NCBI RefSeq assembly: GCF_020882245.1
Contig: NC_083598.1
Span: 59,123,858-59,187,857, forward strand
Reading direction: 5' to 3'
Source: Rhopalosiphum padi
Taxonomy: Eukaryota; Arthropoda; Insecta; Hemiptera; Aphididae
Length of the DNA stretch: 64,000 nt
Shown: piece after piece, positions 24,284 to 36,517 of the stretch
How the letters are laid out: each line of letters starts with the position of its first letter
Position numbering within the stretch: position 1 is the stretch's first letter
The notes under the pieces: generated by a model
Databases searched by the model: none
Seen by the model: only the letters and a program-made list of their open reading frames with translations
What the model was told of the DNA's origin: nothing
Made by a program: the position numbers and the translations under genes

Positions 24284-24320
24284 TATGGACGGATTGAGCT
24301 TTTATTGTGGTCTAAAAGGC
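24284..24320 (-). other. 5' UTR part of the first coding exon of the shootin-like gene
   Basis: A strong acceptor (TTTTATTTTTTTTAG) ends at 24321 on the minus strand, so the ATG exon begins at 24320 with 37 nt of leader. At least one untranslated exon must lie further upstream. A small acceptor/donor pair near 24740-24770 is a weak candidate. Confidence 0.6.
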
Positions 24321-25699
24321 CTAAAAAAAATAAAACAATTGAATTATAGGTTTAGATTAAATAGCATTTGGAAAGTATATTTTTTAAATTGATACAAAAT
24401 TGTTTGGTAAATGATGCTGCAATTATCAAAAGCAATCATTTGGGAACATTTGACCAGTTATTATAATATAATTCATACATATAATAGTTATATAGATGGT
24501 TATTTTCAAAATGTACGAATTGCTGAAAAATTTTAACCTTTTAAAATACCGCCCGAGTTTAATTTTATATCTTCAATGTAAAAGCTAACTTTATGAGCAA
24601 CATAATAATCATTTTACTTATTAATTAATTAATTAATTTTCATTTTACTATAAAGTATATTAATATACTGCTTGTACATCCACTAATTTTGTCCACACTG
24701 CAATTATCCTACATAATAGTATAACATTGTACGTGTATACGAATACTTACATAATACATAATATAAGCTGTATAAAACTTGCAAGGACAAAGCATTTTGT
24801 TTCTTTTGATGAAAATTCTCTGTAGCAAGTGACACAACTTGCAAAAAGAAAATCGAGTAAATTACAAAAATACACATTTTAACCCAAGTAAAGATGAATA
24901 TATATTATATATGTATTTATATAATATTGCGATTTATGTTTAAATTTTAAACGTATAATTGTATTATACAAGTAGTATATTATATCATAATACACTACGC
25001 TCGTTCTACTAAGGTTTGAAGTTTTATAATCAACACTAGAGTGTCATTGCTATATTATAATACTGTAATGTAAATAAAATAATGCACGCATAAGTACGTG
25101 GTCGTACAATTTTAAAAATAAATAATGGTGTGCAATATGTTGAGTAGATTTAGTTGAATAACATTTTGAGCAGTATCTACATAATTTAATAAACATCAAA
25201 AGTGCCTATTCGCAAACATTATTAGTTATACAGGTATCACTATAGATTGTTTATGACACGTGACTATTAATTTACTGACTATTAATTATCGTTACAGAAC
25301 ATTGCGTAACTTTACAGAGAATTATTATCATATGAATTATAGTTACGCAGATACATTTCGAAATTATTTTGAGTTTTGTTTTAAAATATGTATACTGTAT
25401 CGAAAACACTCCACCCACCTATGAATGATACAACAATTTATTATGTTTTGTGTCGGATATTATTATTAATTGGACGATGGAATGTATAGGTACCGTAACG
25501 CCATAATGGTTAAAATATTTGAATATTTTCAACGTGCGTATTATCAAAGTCGCGATTAATATTTAGGGAAGAAATGCATCAAAACACCTTGCAATGTGGA
25601 ATTAACATAAAGGTGAAAGGTCTATTGTACGGCAAAATTGAATACCTTTTTTTATTCATCGGAGATAATACGCATAAATAATATTAATATAATAGTAGT
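24321..25699. other. 5' intron region of the shootin-like gene
   Basis: AT-rich sequence upstream of the first coding exon, presumably the first intron of the shootin-like gene. I see no conserved coding segment. Confidence 0.4.
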
Positions 25700-26300
25700 T
25701 TTCAGCTGTAGACGATTTTCGTAAAAAGTAAACACACTCACACACAATAGAAAATCAAGATGAATTTATAGTGGGCCGTTGTAGATCACTGTATAATATT
25801 ATTAAGTAGAGATTGTAGGTATTGCACGCGCACGCCATTGTGTGGTTTTTTTTTTTGAAAACCGATTATTGTTAGGTATTATACGGATTGTGTGTAATTT
25901 TTTTCTTCGGTATAATATATTACACGGTAATATTTCTCTCCGGCTCGCGGCTGTCCGACAAAAGTACGTGACAGGGTGATGGTGGTTGGTGTACCTACTG
26001 TATATAATATAATATACGTAACTACGAAACGTATTTATTTATTTGTTTTTTTTCACGTACTCTTCGTTTAACAGTGTCCAGTGGTCTTGTCATCCCACTC
26101 GTCGTTGTAACAATATAATACAACGATAACATTAATATAATAATACAACCTTCGTGATTACCCCGGTGGACCAACAGGTTTTCCGCAGATTTTTATCGGA
26201 AATGGGCGCGTGAAAGCCAATCGTCACGGACGTTTCTGTTAGTGTTGCACTTATTATTATCGGACATCGGTACGAATATAATATTATTAATTCCATCTCC
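25700..26300 (-). promoter_or_regulatory. Candidate promoter / untranslated first exon of the shootin-like gene
   Basis: GC content rises here compared with both sides (CTCTCCGGCTCGCGGCTG, several CG dinucleotides, GTCCAGTGGTCTTGTC). In this genome such islands mark first exons. Position and strand fit a start site for the minus-strand shootin-like gene, but I cannot fix the start or a donor site. Confidence 0.35.
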
Positions 26301-27240
26301 CATTACGATCAATATGCATTTGTACTTGTATTTTTTTTCTATCTACGTGAAGAATCCGCCGCCTGTTAAGTACCATATGGTGTAAATGTCTGTTTTTTTA
26401 AACCAAGGTATAAGGCCATGAATTATCCGTGTAAAGAGAATCGAATGTCTGGGAATAATGTTTACAATAAGTGACTGAACAGATTTTTATAAAAAATATT
26501 GAGAAGTGATAGGAAAAATTAAAAATATAATAATAAAAATAATTTGGCCATTGTTACTAGCAATAAGTAATAACATAATATAAAGATAAATTACGCAACA
26601 CTACATCAACGCAATGGGTTCAATGCGAGGCGTACACAAAACTACAGTAATTAAACATATTCAAAATAGAAGAAACGATAATAATATATTATACTAGAAC
26701 GATTTTAATACATCAATTAATGAAAAATAATATGCTGTGATGTAAAAATAAGAAATATCGAGATTTTAATTTATAATAAGCGCGTTTGATTGAATACGTT
26801 CTTACGAGATGCTATAAACGCTGGAATAACAAAAGATAGTTACAAAATACAGCAACGAATAAAATATTGATATTATTTACATTACATTATTTTATAAATG
26901 CATAATTATTTACAATTTAGTAACAGGCTGGTTAGTTACGAAAATCTAAATCAAGTAATAAATCCATTGCAGCATTAGCTTTTGCAGCCAAATTACCGCA
27001 GGCTACTAATATATTATTTGCATTACACAACTTTTAGAAATAGCGGAAATAATAAAACGAGAATTGTATTTTGAATACTAAATGGGAATTTCAAAAACTC
27101 GATTCTGTAACGGAGTTTGGGACAATATTGATGTCACATCGTTTATCAATATCTAATATATTTAAACACCAAGACCACCTCGATGTATTAACACCTTACA
27201 GAAAGAGCAGCGAGATAACTATTTACTTCTAAACTTAAAA
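26301..27240. other. AT-rich spacer without recognised genes
   Basis: I see no exon, repeat boundary or RNA gene that I can support here. Confidence 0.4.
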
Positions 27241-27298
27241 GAGAATATTGCTATTAAAGTATATATATACGATACATGGTCGTAGTCCACGCTGTCTT

Positions 27299-27332
27299 AT
27301 TCGTCGTCGTCGTCGTTGTTGTTGTTGTTAGA
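27299..27332. repeat. GTC/GTT triplet microsatellite
   Basis: A (GTC)n then (GTT)n run forms part of an ATG-initiated frame rich in valine (27276 onward) that reaches a GTAAGG donor at 27350. The hydrophobic frame may just reflect the microsatellite. A TATATATA stretch lies just upstream. Confidence 0.5.
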
Positions 27333-27523
27333 TACTGTGATGGAACAGTAAGGGGGGGAAACGTGCATTCGTATAAATTATTATACTATTATGTATGCTG
27401 TATATATACATACAATTATATTATAGTCATGTCAACATCGCGAACTAAAACACGTGTGGTTTTCTATTACGAATAGATATTATTGCATGCGGTGCCGCTA
27501 TTGTAAGAAAAATTGCTGACCGT

Positions 27524-27638
27524 ATGCCAATTATATTTATGTTTTGTTTTCTATTTTTTCTTTTCAAAAACGTTTACGAACTGCGAAATCATTCACGGCA
27601 ACCGAATAACTACGGAAGAACGTCTGTCTGTAATATAA
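27524..27638 (+). CDS. Candidate first exon of a secreted protein
   Basis: The ATG opens MPIIFMFCFLFFLFKNVYE, a good signal peptide, followed by a polar Asn/Arg-rich segment. The exon ends in phase 1 at a GTACGT donor, the same phase as all exons of the microexon gene. A further acceptor/donor pair (28101-28128) follows, but at 28 nt it does not keep phase. I could not chain a full gene, so this is tentative. Confidence 0.3.
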
Positions 27639-28128
27639 GTACGTATATGGTATTGATTAAGTATTTCGAGTATGTACATTTGTGTAATTACCTTGAAATC
27701 ATTACCGACCGAACAATATTCCGATATTCACATTGAATCATACGGAAACGTAAAAATTATTATGATTTATCGACTTGTCTGACGAATACCATAGCCAACT
27801 CATTGCATAATAACATAAGTTATGATAATAATATTATAATAAAACGTTTTATACGATTTCATTTTTTTTTTTTGTCATGGGTGTACAAACGTTTGTGTAT
27901 AAAATGTAACTTTGTCTTTGTTCGGGGGCCACACGGGTTTACGCGACATATTCTATTAACATTTTGATCGACATAAAATAATCATAACAATTTACACGTC
28001 GCAATAAATATACCTATAATGATTTTATTGTCAATTGTATTAAATTAAAACGTGGTTAAATTTATCATAATAGGTAATGATACAGTTTTTGGTTTTGCAG
28101 TTGGAAAATCACTTGAGCTTTATGTAAA

Positions 28129-29190
28129 GTAAGCCTGACAGTGTTCTGTTGTGAATTACCTACTGATTTTAGATATAAAGTTACACACACCCTAGGGACC
28201 TAGGGTCCCTTATCACCCGAACTGGTAATTGTTTTAGGGTTTCTACAGGTTGAATAGAATGACAGGGTTGAGAGTTTTGTACCAGAAGATCACGTATAGA
28301 AGGAAAAACGCTTTAAATACTTCTACATCACAGATGTAGTGTTAATGTGTAGTTATAAAATATACGGACTATTTTCGTAACGGTCTTTTTATACAGCTAG
28401 TTCTAGACTATAACAATGTATCGTTGTCTATAACAGTAATTTGCAGTGTAGTTTGTATAGTTATGCAAGTACTAGGTATGATAGATAGAATAATTAACTA
28501 TGGAATACATGGGTGGTCACTGATCAGAAATCAGTTTTACCGAATATTATAATATACAAGATTCTACATTGATGACCTATACATGTCATAATATGTGCGT
28601 AGGTACAAATTTAAAATTTAAAATAGTGCAGTCAAAATGCATAATGATTTATATGGGTTATTACATGGCATACTATCGATTATTTTATAGGAATAATTTT
28701 AAATGCCTACTTCAGTATTTTTTAACTTTTTAAATTTTAGTGTAGTTATTCAGCATGCTGTACTTTTTAATACTTAAAAATATACTTGTAATTATTTCCT
28801 TTAATCTTTAGAATCTGCAAAACATATAATATTTAACAATAATAACTTATATTAAAATATGATATACAAAATTGTACCTTTTTGGAATGTCTACCTATAA
28901 TTATATAGACAATATTATATATTACAAAATACATAATACGTAAATAGTATGTACAGGTACAAGATTAAACATTGTAATATTTAAATTATCGATAATATAC
29001 GTATAACTATGAAAAACAACTTATTTTTTTAGGAAACTGTAGTTTGCGAATTATTATTCTTTTGCATCGAATTTATACTTTTAGAGGACTGTCTGTTAAA
29101 ATACGAGTACAATATAAAAAATACACACACACAGATTTTATAATAATTGATGTATTTGTACAGACAGTCGTGATCGTACTAAAATAAACG
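28129..29190. other. AT-rich spacer
   Basis: No supported features. A short palindromic GGGACCTAGGGTCCC-like patch occurs near 28195-28212; its significance is unknown. Confidence 0.35.
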
Positions 29191-29394
29191 ACCGCATGGG
29201 TACAGAACATAGGTTAAAAAAAATAATAATAATAACAAACATAATATATTATGCAAATTGGATGGAAAGACGCGAACGACGTCTTGTGTATCGTCTCGTC
29301 CAATGCTCCGACATTGCAGGACACCACCGCCATATGTTGTTTACGCGGGCGGATACACATATATTATATTCGAGTTACATATTATTATAACCGT

Positions 29395-29497
29395 ATGAAA
29401 ACCAAAATCCCGGTGTGGGCGGTTTATTTGAAGAATATAAATTCGTATGCGTTTTTACAATATCTAATATCCATATGTATAATAATCTTGGGCCGAG
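29395..29497 (+). CDS. Candidate first exon of a second secreted microexon gene
   Basis: The ATG frame reads MKTKIPVWAVYLKNINSYAF, then LQYLISICIIILGR, a basic start followed by a hydrophobic core. It ends in phase 1 at a perfect GAG|GTAAGTT donor. The leader (29255-29394) is relatively GC-rich. This matches exon 1 of the microexon gene in length (103 vs 85 nt), role and phase. A possible 9-nt phase-1 exon follows at 29584-29592. I could not follow the chain further. Confidence 0.4.
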
Positions 29498-29592
29498 GTA
29501 AGTTACAACAGGAACCGTAGGAATTTAATAAACCATAACTAAACACTGTGTATAATATATTTATACATATATACTCGTACAAGTATATACAC

Positions 29593-32500
29593 GTGAGTAA
29601 AATAAGGGAAATTTAAGAAAAAAAATTTACTATTTCTATTATAATATAAAAATAATATTATTATTATTTACTTACAATATTTTAAATATTAGATCATCTA
29701 AAAACCTTAATTGCTGCGGATCGAGTTTTAGTAAATTGAAAAAAGGTATTATTATTTAAACGGCCACGATAATTATCACCTGTATATTTATACATTATAC
29801 ATGCATCATATGAAAATGGAAATTTTTGTTACACATGTTCTCTGAAACTACACATCAGATTATCTTGATTTTTTTTATAAAAGAGTACATCGTGAAGCAG
29901 GTTTCAAGCCTATTTCTGATTCTATAAGTTAATGAAAAATTGAGTAATTCATTTTTTTAATAATCGGAAAATACGCACATAAAGTTAATTTTTTCCTATC
30001 TGTGTTACCAATAATTAGTTATTATTAGAAATTTAGAAATTAGTATTTTAGTCAATAGTTGATGTAGTATCAGTCTGTATAAAAGAACAAAACTTTTTCG
30101 TTGTTTTTGCTTCGCACTATTGAAACTTTATGAGTTGTTGGTTTTTGGTCCAAAACGGAAAGGTAATCAAATTTGGATCGTTTAACGAAAAAAAAAAAGA
30201 AAATTTTTTTTAAATGTTGCTGGTTAGATTAGGTTAACAAAAAGCAACTCTGAGCGTGATAAGTATGTAAAGTTGATATGCCGGAAATACGAGTAGCATC
30301 AATTATATACATCAAATCAGAAAACAAAATTATCATTTTATCCAAACGCGTTACTGTTACACTTATAATTAGCATTAGGCAACTAAATTTAACACGAATG
30401 CATTTTGTACAAGCAAGAAAGTGCACGGGTATAATAGCTATTATAGTATAAATGTATAATTATATGTTATTATTTTATTAATAAGTATAGTGCGCAGTAG
30501 CATATATATATATTATATATATATACTGCAATGAAATGGCGTATAAAATGCATCATACAATATTATGTTCATTATAATTTGCATTTAATATTTATAGTTT
30601 ATACCAATATTATAATTCCAATACAGTAATTTAAGCGATAATGTGTATCCATTAAGAAAACGATCATATTTTCAAAAACACATTTAATATTTTGCATAGG
30701 TGTATTAATACATAATAAAGTTTATTTTCAATATATGTAGCTGAGTAGATTGACAGTATAATAATTAATAACCGTGTGAAAACAAATCGGGTTTGACATA
30801 CAGGTAGACCGAGAATTTCGTTTCCGTTGATTGCATTTTAATGGCACACCGCACACACGATCAATTTAAACTCATTGAACGTCGTTATTAATTATGTTAT
30901 ATTAATAATAATATTGTCTTAGATTTCACTAATAAACGTGTTTGCGTCACTTCATAATTTTCGATATGTTAACGAAGTGTAAATAATTAAAGATAATCGC
31001 ATAATATTATTGTAATGTTGAGTGTTACAGATACTATGGACTCTAGAAACCAATGACTTATCAATGAGGGGATGATCAAGTATTCAAGTTCCTTCCTCCA
31101 AAGCTCACACCACAAACTTATATAGTTTTTTAGAAATATTTCAGTTTATGATTATACAGTACGGTAGTTAAATAATTTAAAAAAATAAAAATAAAAATAA
31201 AAAAATCTATATTTTTTAAGCATTTAAAATAAATAATTTATTTAATTCAATAAATAGTAGTTTCTGAATTATTAAAATCTATATATAGTTTTTAAAATTA
31301 TTTTGTAAAAATATAAAATCTGTGTAATAAATATAATATAGATATAATAATTAATGAAGAGACTTTCAAATCATCGCAGTCTCCATATCTTTCAAACTCG
31401 TTATCATGGTTATTCCTGAATATTATATTATTATCCTTAGTACACACAAGTTTAATGACCAAAAAATATTCGTTCGAAGTTCGATTTAGATAGTCAAAAA
31501 CGAATAAATTCATTATTAAAAAATTGGGCAAACAATGCTTGGTCAATGGCCACGTATAAAAAACATACCACCTAAGTTTATATAATTAATGTGAATTAAA
31601 AGATTTATTTTGTATTTGTTTATAGGTTTAAAACGTACAATTATAAATCATTGATTATAATTGCTTAATGACTAGTTCAGAAATAACGTCATGATTTCAA
31701 TGATTGCAGTAAAAGCCTTTTGAATTTAAATTTCTAAAAAATAAAAAACAAAAAACAATAGGTACTATAATGTATATTCATAAATTAATTGTGGTTTCGT
31801 ATGTGGTCAATATGAAATCAGAGCGTAGAATGGCTTTTAGCATGTGAAATTATTGCTTTTACCCAACATATCATCATATAGTATGATTTTTTAAGTATAC
31901 GAATCGTGTGCATGTGGATAACCACCATTATATTGTATAATTTAATAACTCAATAGTTGTAAATTGTAATATACCGTCTATTATACTCGTATGTTGGGGA
32001 AACGTTTTAAATTCAAGAGTGGCATGCGCAGGCGTTAATGAGTAGGTATTCGAGAGGCAGTCACATTTTTTTCCAACAGTTTTTGTTGTCGTATATGATT
32101 TATTGTTATTATTATTTTAAAATCTTAAGCCCCGGTAAGAGACCCTCGCTGTAAGCATAGTAGTACCTACCGGAACGTCGAGAAAAAACTTGTTTATGTT
32201 TCTGTTCGGAATTTTACGCTTAAACCTTAATGCTTATAATATCGTATATACCAGAAATATGGTGTATAAATAATATTATTATGAATCGATCTCATATTAT
32301 TTTTACCATATGTTTTATTTTAAATTTATTATCATACTAATCGGAAATAATATTTTGTAAAATAAGCGGATATTCGAAAATCTTGATTGTAATAGTAAAA
32401 GCTGAAAACCCTATAATACCATAACATGAATTATGAAATCGGTGAAAAACTCATCAATTTATTTATAGTATTCGTTCGACGAAAACGTTTACTCTTGCAT

Positions 32501-32890
32501 ATTATATTTAACTATAACTACTATAAAGCCCCTATAAAGCTCATCCCTATCATTCAAGCCGAGTATAGCAACTGCGCAAAATTGTTGAACGAGAGATAAT
32601 AATAAAGTGTTTCGGATAGATTTAGTTTCTAATTGTAGTACAAGTTTGTAATTTTAACTCTTATGCACACCAAACATCGTAATCGTGTATATATAACAGT
32701 TGTAAGACATGAAGCGTCACGCGTGTTGTGACTCGGTGTATAAACATTTCAAATACGCGTCTTAAACGAGTTGGAAACTATTTCGGTGAGATTGTTTTTC
32801 TTTAAATCTCAAACAAGTTTATCCTTTATTTTTACTATAGGTTTAAAAAAAAAAATATATGCATTTTTTTAAACGTTGGTCAAATCTAAT
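29593..32890. other. AT-rich stretch, possible introns of the 29.4-kb gene
   Basis: If 29395-29497 is a real first exon, its microexons should be here on the plus strand. Weak candidates exist (e.g. 29692-29729, 38 nt; 32129-32149, 21 nt) but they do not form a consistent phase series, so I do not claim them. Confidence 0.25.
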
Positions 32891-32894
32891 ATAG

Positions 32895-33076
32895 GTACCT
32901 ATAAAACCGGTCGAAGTATGAAGCGATGCGAATTTCACGGTTTGAAAAAGCAATTGAATATCGTTCAAATGTTATTCGACCGCGAACGAATGGAATGTCA
33001 TTTTCCTACGGCAGTAGCTGCAAGAGTCAAATATTTTAACGGCGGTTATTTTTCATCGTCTTTGTTACAAATTTAA
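32895..33076 (+). CDS. Exon-like ORF, possible terminal exon
   Basis: After a TAATATAG acceptor a phase-1 frame runs 60 codons to TAA. It contains MKRCEFHGLKKQLNIVQMLF and VAARVKYFNGGYFSS, with less biased composition than random AT-rich frames. It could be the last exon of a phase-1 gene starting at 29395, or a mobile-element fragment. I do not recognise a family. Confidence 0.3.
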
Positions 33077-36050
33077 AACCATTATTACGTTTTATTTTTC
33101 CCCTGCATACGTGTATGCCGCTACGTCGACCTTGATGTAACATCACACAGACACACGATATTTTTTTAATGTCTTCTGTCACTCTAAATGGTTAAAAAAC
33201 AAATCGTTTTACCCTTGTGAATAATAATGCGCACTCTCGCTCGTTCGAATTAATATACACTCCGCTGCCGCCGTGTGTAACCAAACGACAAAAGGGCAAA
33301 CATATATATACATATACCATAACACTCTATTAGGAAATAGTGATTGTTGGAATATATAGGTAATTACTAAGGACGACTGCGACGTATTAGAATATAACAC
33401 CATCCCGCTAAAACCATAGTATATGTATGCGCGTATTCGATGATGAGACGACAGTTATTATTGTCAGTTTGAACGATATATATTTTATGACAATTTTTTG
33501 GTACCACTTTGCCAACAGTGAAGAAAGACATATAAGTGTGGTGCATGTGTAAGATACCCACATGAACGAGTAACTGATTGAAATATAAATACATAGGAGC
33601 CGAATACCAATTATGGGCAACAGAAGGACAGACTGCCGTCGATATAGCTCGCCTAACGTAGTCTGTCACGGGCTCGGATAAAAAAAAAAAAAAACGTTTC
33701 CAGAAACAGTCGATTTAGGTCATGACCATTTTGGAGCCGGGTTGTAATCGACCGTGGAAATATTTTTGATATCTGATCGGGATTGTATAAGTAAAAAATA
33801 AATAATATAATATATATAAACGATGGCGAGACATTCGAATTGACTTAATACTGCTATTGACTCTTGCTGCGAATTCTGGACGAGAATATAAAATAATTTA
33901 CATACGTAATAAATGTTATGTATACACTACTATATACAGTACAATTGTGGTTATGTTTTTTTTGCGATATTTTTCACATAACAATACGCGTTAAGTACTT
34001 CGTAAATGTTGGTTTAACCATATAGGATTTATTTTTTATTCTAATTATCATAGAACTGCAGCAAACCATTTTGACACATAAATTATTACTATAATTTAAA
34101 TAAAACGCTTTTCTCTAAAATTTAATACAATTCAAATATTTATTATATAATGTAAACCTATGTTTTCTTCTTAAACGTGTAATTGCGTATACCTACATAT
34201 CTATACTATCTACATTATTTATTATGTCGAGATAAATTATTCAAACCAGAAATCGTGAAGCACCCATTAAAGAAACAATTATAGAATTTTTCATTGAAAA
34301 CGAACAATGGAGAAATTTAACAAAAATATATTATTATATTCTTATATATACGTACACAATAATATTATAATAACGTATACTGCATTATAAACCTATTTTA
34401 TTAAATTTAGTGTTGTAGAAAAATACTAAAAAGTATTTAGGTATTATTTTGCTGTGAGAAAATTGTACCAATATTATAGCCAAGTAGTTACATAATAAGT
34501 AAGATTTATTTTCAAAAAAGTATAAAATTAAATATTACATTACAAAAAGAGACGAGAGAAATTATTTTTTAAGTTGAGTTAATTATTAGTTGGATTTTAT
34601 TGTTATAGACTGAATTTATAATAATTAAAACATAAAACTTTTGGAAATATTAATTATGAGTCAACTGACACTAATTGTTACACCACAGATTATACAAATT
34701 ATAATTGGAGGCCTCCCAACTTTTATACAATTTTTATATATTGCAATTGTTCAAATATAAATTTTATCAAATATTGCTCGACTTTGAAAACACAATTTTA
34801 ACATAAATCATTAAAAAGTGTATAGTGCCATTTTTTTTAAGATTTTTGAAAACTGACTTAGATATTACACAAATACTATATGCTAAAAATTACGAGGTGA
34901 AGACTAAATAAAATTTAAATGACCTAGAGGTGATAAAAATGTTTGTTTGTATCGTTATAGTTATATTATGTAGTATTTTATCTCGATCCGTTTCTGTCCT
35001 ATACGCTGCATCAATTTAAAGCCTATGTATACACGATAGGGGACGAAAGCTATATTAGTATAATATTATAATAGGTAGTGAGTACGCGTTTGCTAACTGC
35101 AGTTGCTAGTTTATTACGATGACAATGTGCGCGCGCGCGCAACGAGCAATATAACTCGACCACACAGCCCGCACGCGAGGAGTTCCGTTATTGCTCAGAG
35201 GATATTTTTTGACGTCTATTTCGAGAACGGCGGATCTTAACATTTCCTGCCTCCCAGCCCACGACACTTCCGCTTTAGCCGTATATGTTCTTTTTTCCAG
35301 CGTACACAATAAATACGTATGTCGTCGTTATAGCGTAGGTACTCCCACGACCGGAAGAAAATTTCTCACACCGATTATATAAATATCAGATCTGAACTGT
35401 ATAAAAGTGTCCATTCCTGTAAAATCATCCTTTTTATTGTAAAGATTATCTTAAATCCGAGAAGATAATAATATTTATAGACAAGTACTCTTTATAATAA
35501 TAATTAATTAATTTAAAAAAATAGTAATTATATTGTTAACGATTTACTAAGCGTCTCGCCTACGTTTATTAAATTATTCATACACAGAAAATATAACTAT
35601 ATTAACTATAAATATATTATACATAATAATATTATCATTATTAGATATTATTAGAAGTTTAGAAAGGTACCTATTTAAAAAGTTTTTCTTAGACGGTTAA
35701 CCACTCTTAAATAATCTGTACATAAGATTTTAGATTTTTTAAAATTACCGGAAATTACTTAAAAAGTCTTGCGTTTTAAATTTTTTTTATTTTTTTGAAT
35801 AACTTATTGAAGTTAATGGTTTATTAGAGAAAAATCAAATCCAAGAAAATCCCATTGGCTTATTTAATACTTTTGCTAAATATACTAAATTAAATCATTA
35901 TATATATGTATTTATATTTCTGTTCATCATTATAATTATCATTGTATTCGTTAAGCTTAAATATAGGGAAATAAATTACGAGTGTCTCTACTATAATATA
36001 TGCAGAATTGCAGATACATCGGACATGTATTTTAAGGCAATCCAATTTAA
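33077..36050. other. Spacer, partly GC-enriched at 35.1-35.4 kb
   Basis: Mostly AT-rich. The stretch 35090-35370 (starting with an alternating GC run GCGCGCGCGC) is GC-richer and open in several frames, which may be a promoter or an old element. No supported gene. Confidence 0.3.
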
Positions 36051-36055
36051 GATAT

Positions 36056-36304
36056 TTAATAGTTAGTAGTTACGGATAATAAAGGATAGATAGGTACTAA
36101 AATATGAAATGTACTCGCGTGTTTCAAGCTGATCGATGTTTTTGTAAAATACTGCGTCAATGCAAGTTGAATTGCGTGAAGTATAGAAATTGCGAGATCA
36201 TAGCTTAACTCTAATCCTATTTCGGTATGCGTAAATTCGATAAATTCTGTTTCGTGAGGTCTTCGTAAATCCAGATTCAAGTCTTCGCCAACGATCATAG
36301 GCAC
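36056..36304 (-). pseudogene. Endonuclease-domain relic of a mobile element
   Basis: The minus strand reads PMIVGEDLNLDLRRP, then EFIEFTHTEIGLELSYDLAIS, and after a frameshift TCIDAVFYKNID and EYISYF. This matches the endonuclease/exonuclease/phosphatase fold pattern (GDFN followed by T..CID..F) common in arthropod LINE and Helentron-type elements next to Pif1-like helicases. The catalytic GDFN is changed to GEDLN and the frame is broken, so it is inactive. Confidence 0.6.
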
Positions 36305-36329
36305 ATCGTGACTTGTAATTCATCTATTA

Positions 36330-36517
36330 GGTGGTTCGTGGAGTCATGGTAAACCTCTCCGTACAAATTTATAGATGTAGATACTATAGGTACATAATAC
36401 ACATCGTCATAAACCTACAGGTGGTTCACGAAGTAATGATAAATCTCTCCGTACAAATTTATAGATGTAGATACTAGGTACATTAAACACATCATTATAA
36501 ACCTACAGGTGGTTCAC
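36330..36517. repeat. Tandem duplication, about 89-bp unit
   Basis: Two copies (36330-36419 and 36420-36507) share GGTGGTTC at the start and CTCTCCGTACAAATTTATAG and CATAAACCTACA inside; a third copy begins at 36508 and breaks off. The copies differ by a few substitutions and a 2-bp indel. Confidence 0.85.

Noticed and set aside
33367..33669. 100-codon minus-strand ORF
   Set aside because: No ATG context, domain or splice support; composition looks random.
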